Assembly: GCA_009918225.1 (NCBI GenBank)
Contig: RGEP01000038.1
Location: 1-11,351, forward strand
Reading direction: 5' to 3'
Length of the DNA stretch: 11,351 nt
From: Betaproteobacteria bacterium
Lineage (GTDB): Bacteria > Pseudomonadota > Gammaproteobacteria > Burkholderiales > Burkholderiaceae_C
Shown here: piece by piece, positions 6,782 through 11,351 of the stretch
How the letters are laid out: each line of letters opens with the position of its first letter
How positions within the stretch are numbered: the stretch's first letter is position 1
Translations under genes and position numbers: made by a program
Notes under the pieces: generated by a model
The model's input: the letters and a program-made list of their open reading frames with translations, nothing else
Databases searched by the model: none
What the model was told of the DNA's origin: nothing

Positions 6782-7092
6782 ACCTGCCCCATGCCGAGTA
6801 CTGGTTCACCGGGGAGCGGCGAGGCCCCAGCTTGGACAGGCTGGCCCCTCACCTGGACCGATTCGGCACCTGGCTGCAGGTCTTCCTGATCGGCGTGTTG
6901 GCCCTGTTCATCTACGAGCGGGTGGACCCACGGTCAGCATCGATTTCAGCCCTGCTTTTTTTGGCGTGGACCATGGCTTTTTTGGGGGGCACGGTGTGGT
7001 GGGTACGGCGGGTGATGGCCGCATTCCCCGAGCCCGATGCCGCCACCCGCGGCGTCAAGCGCTTGCGCCGCCCCCGCCGCCCGGGCCGATGA
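6751..7092 (+). pseudogene. 3' remnant of a DUF1648-like membrane protein gene
   Basis: In a frame different from secF, the sequence reads LLRRMPSGGVNLPHAEYWFTGERR and continues into two hydrophobic helices: WLQVFLIGVLALFIYE and ALLFLAWTMAFLGGTVWWV. The pattern NLP-x-x-x-YW followed by x-x-ERR, then membrane helices, resembles the C-terminal half of DUF1648-type integral membrane proteins, whose function is poorly known. The N-terminal half, usually with further helices, is absent: upstream of about 6751 this frame only shadows secF. An in-frame ATG at 6763 could still give a 109-residue product, but no ribosome site precedes it. The end overlaps the 3' end of the minus-strand esterase gene by 38 bp. 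The arginine/proline-rich tail (RLRRPRRPGR) lies in that overlap. The family name is from memory of the pattern and is moderately sure. Confidence 0.6.
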
Positions 7093-7888
7093 AGGCCAGG
7101 GCCTGGGCCAGGCGCCCAGACCAGTCTGATTCTCGGTGTCCTGTGCCGGGAAAGACCCGCACCGCCGCATCGTCGGGGCCGTAGCCGCGCGCGCGCAGCA
7201 GCGTTTCGAACTGCCGCAGCCCAGGCTCATACAGCGAGTCCAGGGCATCGTCACCGCGGTCCACCCACAAGCGGTGCTGCCCGGCGGGGGGCAGGTGTTG
7301 TTCGAGGTAGGCCAAGAAGGCCCGTGAAAGGTCTTGTTGTCGCTTGTCGAGATCGCTGCGGCTGGCGGCCACCGACACCCAATGGGTGGACAGTCCGGCG
7401 GCGCCCGAAAACACCGTCGGGTATTCACACAGGGCGTACAAGGAAATGAGGCCGCCCATGCTGGCGCCGGCCACCATCGCGCCGTGAGAGCCTGCTCGCG
7501 GCCCCCAGCGCGACGCGTCGTGGGCCATCCACGCTTGGCGGTTCCAGGTGGTGCGCGCATCGAAAAGCATCTGCCCGTCGTGCATGCACAGCACCCGATA
7601 GGGCTGGCCGGCCTTGAAGCCCGGTGGGATCCAGATGTCAACCGGCCGCGTGGGCAGGTGGCGCGAGGGCAGGTCGAGCCAACGCTCGAGCGTGCCGGTG
7701 GCCACCTGCGCCATCGGCGCCCCATGGGCTGAGGAGCCAGAGGCGCCAGAAGGTGCCTGCGCTGCAGGGCGGGTCATCAGGGCGGGAAAGGTGGACAGGG
7801 CGGTCAGCTGGGCCAGCGTTGGCAGGCCCAAGCCACCGCAGCGCCGCAACCAGGTTCGGCGGCTGCTGGGCTCAGAAGGGAATGTCAT
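7055..7888 (-). CDS. Putative Tat-exported esterase (PF00756-like alpha/beta hydrolase), probably with an internal deletion
   Basis: The 277-residue protein resembles esterase D/enterochelin-esterase-type hydrolases. Visible pieces are VDIWIPPGFKAGQPYRVL, MHDGQMLFD (about 102-110), TTWNRQAW (ending at Trp120), nucleophile motif GASMGG with Ser143, LYALCEYPTVFSGAAGLSTHW, and GTGHRESDW with His251 as the probable catalytic histidine. The acid may be in WVDRGDDALD. The N-terminus carries SSRRTWLRR followed by a mildly hydrophobic stretch, a plausible twin-arginine signal. The ATG at 7888 lies inside ssb and overlaps its end by 17 bp, suggesting translational coupling; extending upstream only reads ssb out of frame. 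In relatives, NRQAW and the serine motif are usually separated by about 80-110 residues that include the central strands. Here only 22 residues lie between, so a segment is probably missing. Its substrate is unknown. Confidence 0.78.
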   Translation of the reverse strand: MTFPSEPSSRRTWLRRCGGLGLPTLAQLTALSTFPALMTRPAAQAPSGASGSSAHGAPMAQVATGTLERWLDLPSRHLPTRPVDIWIPPGFKAGQPYRVLCMHDGQMLFDARTTWNRQAWMAHDASRWGPRAGSHGAMVAGASMGGLISLYALCEYPTVFSGAAGLSTHWVSVAASRSDLDKRQQDLSRAFLAYLEQHLPPAGQHRLWVDRGDDALDSLYEPGLRQFETLLRARGYGPDDAAVRVFPGTGHRESDWSGRLAQALAFIGPGGGGGASA

Positions 7889-8363
7889 CGTCCATGTCGG
7901 CGATGCCGCCAGCGGGCTTGTTCGCCGGCTTGGCAGCGCCCGCAGGCTTGGCAGCCGGCGCTTCGCGGCGGGCGGGTGTGTAGCCTTCTTCTTCGCCCAT
8001 GCCACCGCCACCGCCCATGCCGCCGCCTTCGCGGCCGCCGAGCATTTGCATCTGCTCGGCCACGATTTCCGTGGTGTAGTTGTCCTTGCCTTCCTTGTCC
8101 TGCCACTTGCGGGTCTTCAGGCGACCTTCCACGTACACCGGACGGCCCTTCTTGAGGTACTCGCCGGCAATCTCAGCCAAGCGGTCGTAGAAGACCACCC
8201 GGTGCCATTCGGTTTCTTCGACCCGCTCACCGCTGTCCTTGCTCTTCCAGTTGCGCGTGGTGGCGATGCTGACATTGCACACGGCTGAGCCGCTGGGGGT
8301 GTAGCGCAATTCGGGGTCGCGGCCGAGGTTGCCGATGAGGATGACTTTGTTGATCGAGGCCAT
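7872..8363 (-). CDS. ssb: Single-stranded DNA-binding protein SSB
   Basis: SSB coats single-stranded DNA during replication, recombination and repair, and recruits partners such as RecQ through its acidic tail. The protein has 163 residues. The OB fold spans about residues 1-112: MASINKVILIGNLGRDPELR, ETEWHRVVFYDRLAEIAGEY, VEGRLKTRKW and YTTEIVAEQMQMLGG. A glycine/methionine-rich linker follows, then an alanine/proline/lysine-rich stretch, and finally the tip MDDDIPF that binds partner proteins. The start at 8363 is chosen because GGAG lies about 7 nt upstream and the family N-terminus begins there; the upstream in-frame ATG at 8450 would add unrelated residues. It is divergent from recQ and its last codons overlap the esterase start. 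Its position near uvrA is common in betaproteobacteria. Identification is very secure. Confidence 0.97.
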   Translation of the reverse strand: MASINKVILIGNLGRDPELRYTPSGSAVCNVSIATTRNWKSKDSGERVEETEWHRVVFYDRLAEIAGEYLKKGRPVYVEGRLKTRKWQDKEGKDNYTTEIVAEQMQMLGGREGGGMGGGGGMGEEEGYTPARREAPAAKPAGAAKPANKPAGGIADMDDDIPF

Positions 8364-8421
8364 GGGGTACTCCGAGGTTCGGAAAAGGTGAGGGGACTTC
8401 GTGGGGGGCTTGATGAACTCG

Positions 8422-8427
8422 ATTATG
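8422..8427 (-). promoter_or_regulatory. Possible -10 box for ssb in the ssb-recQ gap
   Basis: Read on the minus strand the hexamer is CATAAT, 5 of 6 matches to the -10 consensus, about 59 nt before the ssb ATG. The matching -35 position (ATGGGC at 17-nt spacing) is poor. No LexA-like box (CTGT-N8-ACAG) is visible. The rest of the 192-nt gap between ssb and recQ (8364-8555) holds the ssb ribosome site and no other feature I can support; recQ has no clear promoter there. Confidence 0.25.
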
Positions 8428-8555
8428 CCGACCGGGTGCGCCTCGCCCATCCCTCTGCTGGGTGTTCGGCGGGGGCCTGCGCAGTGGGGGGCTCTCGCGC
8501 CATGCCTTCGGCCGGCCGCAGCCGACAGCTACCATTCGGGTTTCGCGCTGTCTGC

Positions 8556-10460
8556 ATGTCCGCCCTTCCCATACCTTCCGCATCTGACCGTTTGCACACG
8601 CCCTTGGCGGTCTTGCACGAGGTCTTCGGCTACAGCGCCTTTCGCGGCCAGCAGGGGCCCATCGTGGACCATGTCTGCGCCGGCCACAACGCCCTGGTGC
8701 TCATGCCCACCGGGGGCGGCAAGAGCCTGTGTTACCAGGTCCCCGCCTTGGTGCGCCAGCGCCGCGGGCAGGGCGCCACCTTGGTGGTCAGCCCGCTGAT
8801 TGCACTCATGCAGGACCAGGTGAGCACGCTGGAACAGCTGGGCGTGGAGGCGGCCTTCCTCAACTCCACCCTGAGCAGTGAAGCGGCGCAGGACATCGAG
8901 CGCCGCTGGCGCAGCGGCCACCTGAGCCTCCTGTATGCCGCGCCCGAGCGGGTGCTCACGCCTCGTTTCCTGGCCATGCTCGACTCCCTGCACGAGCGCG
9001 GCTTGCTCAGCCTGGTGGCCATCGATGAGGCCCATTGCGTCAGCCAGTGGGGACACGACTTCCGAGAAGACTACCTGGGGCTGTCGCAACTGGCTTCGCG
9101 CTATCCCGGTGTGCCTCGCCTGGCCTTGACCGCCACTGCCGATGCGCTGACGCGCGCGGACATCGTCGACCGGCTGGCCCTTCAGGGTGCTCAGTGCTTT
9201 GTCAGCAGTTTTGACCGGCCCAATATCCGCTACACCATCGTCGAGAAGGAAGACCCGCGCGCGCAACTCTTGGGCTTTATCCGAGAGGGTCACCAAAACG
9301 AGGCGGGCATCGTCTACTGCGCCACCCGCAAGAAGGTGGAGGAGACGGCGGTGTGGCTCAGCGACCACGGGATCCGCGCGCTGCCGTACCACGCGGGGCT
9401 GGACCTGGCGGTGCGCCAAAACCATCAACAGGCCTTCGTTGAGCACGACTCACGCGATGGCGGCTTGGTGATGGTGGCCACCATCGCCTTCGGCATGGGC
9501 ATTGACAAGCCCGACGTTCGATTCGTGGCCCATCTGGACCTGCCGCGCACCGTCGAGGGCTACTACCAGGAGACCGGGCGTGCAGGCCGCGATGGAGAGC
9601 CGGCTGAAGCCTGGATGGTTTACGGGCTGGCCGATGTGGTGGGCCAGCGCCGCCTGATTGAAGACGGCCAGGCCAGCGAAGACTTCAAGCGGGTGCTGCG
9701 CGGCAAGCTGGAGGCCATGCTGACACTGGCCGAAGCGCACGATTGCCGCCGCCAGCGCCTCTTGTCGTACTTCGATGAAGCCAGCGAGCCCTGCGGCAAT
9801 TGCGACAACTGCCTGGAACCGCCCGAGATGTGGGATGGGACCGAGGCAGCGCGGATGGCCCTGAGCTGCATCTACCGCATGGCCCAGCACGGCGCTCACA
9901 ACGGCGCGCGATCCTTCGGGGCCGCGCACCTGATCGACGTGCTGCGCGGCAAACCCTCGCCCAAGGTGCGCCAATACGGACACGATCAGCTCTCCACCTA
10001 CGGCATTGGCCGCCACCTGAGCGAAGCCCTGTGGCGCGCGGTGCTGCGCCAGCTGGTGGCGCAGGGCCATGTGGTCACCGAGGTCGAACTGCCCACCTTG
10101 CTGCTGACTGAAAGCGCAAGAGCCGTCCTGCGCGGCGAGGTGCCCCTGACGATGAAGCAGCCCCGCGAGCAGCTCAAGCTGGCCGAGCGCAACGCCCGGC
10201 CCACGCGCCGCAGCAGCGCCTCCAACAGCCGCAGCGCCCACGACTGGATCGTCGCACAGGCGCGCTTCGAACGCCTGAAGACGTGGCGCACCGCGCAGTC
10301 CAAGGCCCAGGGCCGCCCGCCGTATGTGATCTTTCACGACAGCACCCTGGCTGAAATGGCCGCGCGGCAACCCCGCGACGCTGATGAGCTGGCCACCATT
10401 AGCGGAGTGGGCGCTCACAAGCTTGAGGCCTATGGCACCGACCTGCTGGCCTTGATGTAG
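8556..10460 (+). CDS. recQ: ATP-dependent DNA helicase RecQ
   Basis: RecQ is a 3'-5' superfamily 2 helicase acting in recombination repair and at stalled forks. The protein has 634 residues (E. coli RecQ has 609). Motif 0 is FGYSAFRGQQGPIV, Walker A is MPTGGGKSLCYQ (residues 50-61), the DEAH box is at 157-160 within IDEAHCVSQWGHDFR, motif IV contains FDRPNIRY, and motif VI is QETGRAGRDG. The zinc-binding domain has Cys397 and CGNCDNC at 413-419. The winged-helix (RQC) domain follows, and the C-terminus carries an HRDC domain, including IFHDSTLAEMA and ISGVGAHKLEAYG. The ATG at 8556 gives the family N-terminus; the frame is open back to a GTG at 8388, but that extension looks non-coding. No strong ribosome site precedes 8556. 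It is divergent from ssb, whose tail binds RecQ in other bacteria, and is followed by uvrA after 56 nt. Confidence 0.96.
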   Translation: MSALPIPSASDRLHTPLAVLHEVFGYSAFRGQQGPIVDHVCAGHNALVLMPTGGGKSLCYQVPALVRQRRGQGATLVVSPLIALMQDQVSTLEQLGVEAAFLNSTLSSEAAQDIERRWRSGHLSLLYAAPERVLTPRFLAMLDSLHERGLLSLVAIDEAHCVSQWGHDFREDYLGLSQLASRYPGVPRLALTATADALTRADIVDRLALQGAQCFVSSFDRPNIRYTIVEKEDPRAQLLGFIREGHQNEAGIVYCATRKKVEETAVWLSDHGIRALPYHAGLDLAVRQNHQQAFVEHDSRDGGLVMVATIAFGMGIDKPDVRFVAHLDLPRTVEGYYQETGRAGRDGEPAEAWMVYGLADVVGQRRLIEDGQASEDFKRVLRGKLEAMLTLAEAHDCRRQRLLSYFDEASEPCGNCDNCLEPPEMWDGTEAARMALSCIYRMAQHGAHNGARSFGAAHLIDVLRGKPSPKVRQYGHDQLSTYGIGRHLSEALWRAVLRQLVAQGHVVTEVELPTLLLTESARAVLRGEVPLTMKQPREQLKLAERNARPTRRSSASNSRSAHDWIVAQARFERLKTWRTAQSKAQGRPPYVIFHDSTLAEMAARQPRDADELATISGVGAHKLEAYGTDLLALM

Positions 10461-10483
10461 CAGACGCCCCTTCCGCGATTTCG

Positions 10484-10489
10484 GATAAT
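10484..10489 (+). promoter_or_regulatory. Possible -10 box for uvrA
   Basis: GATAAT, 5 of 6 matches to the -10 consensus, lies in the 56-nt gap between recQ and uvrA and would give a short leader of about 20 nt. The corresponding -35 region (CAGACG at 17-nt spacing) is weak. No SOS box with the CTGT-N8-ACAG form is visible in the gap, so LexA control of uvrA is not supported here. Confidence 0.25.
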
Positions 10490-10516
10490 GGCCGGTTGCC
10501 CCCCAATCGAGCCAGC

Positions 10517-11351
10517 ATGCCCGCCGACACCCACCTTCGCATCCGCGGCGCCCGCACGCACAACCTCAAGAACATCGACCTCGACATTCCCAAGAATGCC
10601 TTGGTGGTGATCACGGGCCTGTCGGGTTCGGGCAAGTCGAGCCTGGCCTTCGACACCCTGTATGCCGAAGGGCAGCGCCGTTATGTGGAAAGCCTGTCGG
10701 CCTATGCGCGCCAGTTCCTGCAGCAGACCGACAAGCCTGATGTGGACGTGATCGAAGGCCTGAGCCCGGCCATCGCCATTGAGCAAAAGGCCACGAGCCA
10801 CAACCCACGCTCCACCGTGGGCACCATCACCGAAATCCACGATTACCTGCGCCTGCTGTACGCCCGCGCGGGCACGCCCTATTGCCCCGACCACGATGAA
10901 CCCCTGGCGGCCACCCCGGTGGCGCAGATGGTCGATGCCGTACTGGCTCTGCCCGAGGGCAGCAAGCTGATGATCCTGGCCCCGGTGGTGCGCGACCGCA
11001 AAGGCAGCTTTCACGACCTGCTGGAGGACCTGCAGTCGCGCGGCTATGTGCGCTTTCGCATCCGCGCCGGCCAGGCCAGCGCCCGCGTGTTCGAGGTCAG
11101 CGAGCTGCCCGAACTCGACCCGCACGACAAGCACGACATCGATGTGGTGGTCGACCGCATCAAGACCCGCGCCGACGAAGCCAGCGCACAGCGCCAGCGC
11201 CTGGCCGAGAGCTTCGAGAACGCCCTGCGCATGGCCAATGGCCGTGTGGTGGCGCTGGAGATCGACAGCGGGCGCGAGCACTGGTTCTCGAGCACCTACG
11301 CCTGCCCCATCTGTGCGTATTCGCTGCCTGAACTTGAGCCGCGCCTGTTCT
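10517..11351 (+). CDS. uvrA: Excinuclease ABC subunit UvrA (3' truncated by window edge)
   Basis: UvrA is the damage-recognition ATPase of nucleotide excision repair; it loads UvrB onto lesions. About 278 of roughly 950 codons are present, and the open frame runs off the right edge. The N-terminus IRGARTHNLKNIDLDIP is standard. Walker A of the first ATPase is TGLSGSGKSS (GLSGSGKSS at 34-42), followed by GQRRYVESLSAYARQFLQQ, EGLSPAIAIEQK and NPRSTVGTITEI. CPDHDEPLA is the expected cysteine segment, and YACPICAYSLPELEPRLF at the edge holds the first two cysteines (263 and 266) of the zinc module. The ATG at 10517 fits the family start although the ribosome site (CGAG) is weak. Being 56 nt after recQ on the same strand, it may be co-transcribed with recQ or use a weak local promoter. 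Confidence 0.97.
   Translation, partial: MPADTHLRIRGARTHNLKNIDLDIPKNALVVITGLSGSGKSSLAFDTLYAEGQRRYVESLSAYARQFLQQTDKPDVDVIEGLSPAIAIEQKATSHNPRSTVGTITEIHDYLRLLYARAGTPYCPDHDEPLAATPVAQMVDAVLALPEGSKLMILAPVVRDRKGSFHDLLEDLQSRGYVRFRIRAGQASARVFEVSELPELDPHDKHDIDVVVDRIKTRADEASAQRQRLAESFENALRMANGRVVALEIDSGREHWFSSTYACPICAYSLPELEPRLF

Noticed and set aside
6943..6996. T- and G-homopolymers in the DUF1648-like remnant as the cause of a frameshift
   Set aside because: The frame stays open and reads a sensible membrane helix on both sides of the runs, so no indel is needed. The break from secF lies 200 bp upstream.
7334..8288. Plus-strand open frames opposite ssb and the esterase gene
   Set aside because: Both minus-strand genes have recognisable family motifs. 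The plus frames have shadow-like composition and no recognisable domain.
8529..10418. Long minus-strand open frames opposite recQ
   Set aside because: RecQ is unmistakable on the plus strand through all its motifs. The antisense frames show no motif or ribosome site and are shadows.
1..11351. Search for a novel defence, mobile or CRISPR system
   Set aside because: No transposase, integrase, repeat array, toxin-antitoxin pair or unexplained gene cluster is present. All but one of the intact genes belong to known families.

Overview
The window is high-GC DNA from a Gram-negative bacterium, most likely a betaproteobacterium of the order Burkholderiales (Comamonadaceae or a related group). The reasons are the style of the PstB, SecD/SecF and SSB proteins (SSB ends in the classic DDDIPF tail), a PhaP-type phasin, a C-factor-like short-chain dehydrogenase, and dense GC-rich coding. 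The genus cannot be named from the sequence alone.

Layout, left to right. (1) 1-1475, plus strand: the 3' part of pstB (phosphate ABC transporter ATPase) and complete phoU, the end of a pst-phoU phosphate operon. (2) 1476-2813, plus: a phasin gene with its own regulatory region, in which two near-identical 17-bp elements, TGTTGC-N3-GCAGCAAA, flank a sigma70-like promoter, followed by a small membrane-anchored protein of unknown function. (3) 2826-3566, minus: a C-factor-like SDR oxidoreductase, convergent with the unknown gene. (4) 3636-6781, plus: the yajC-secD-secF protein-export operon. (5) 6751-7092, plus: the 3' half of an unrelated membrane-protein gene (DUF1648-like), fused out of frame to secF. 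(6) 7055-8363, minus: ssb and, overlapping its end by 17 bp, a Tat-exported esterase-like protein that appears to lack an internal segment. (7) 8556-11351, plus: recQ and the 5' part of uvrA, so ssb, recQ and uvrA form a DNA-repair neighbourhood.

Most genes are ordinary housekeeping genes in recognisable groups: phosphate uptake, PHA granule coating, Sec translocation and DNA repair. I see no defence system, CRISPR array, insertion sequence, tRNA or rRNA. No gene-free stretch exceeds about 190 bases.

The most notable signal is structural. SecF is normal up to residue 287 (GGPT) and then breaks abruptly, losing its last transmembrane helix. The following DNA encodes the end of a different membrane protein whose beginning is missing. 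About 700 bp further on, the esterase seems to lack roughly 60-90 residues before its nucleophile serine. These could be real deletions or assembly errors, and the sequence alone cannot decide. The second notable signal is the pair of putative PhaR-type operators upstream of the phasin gene.
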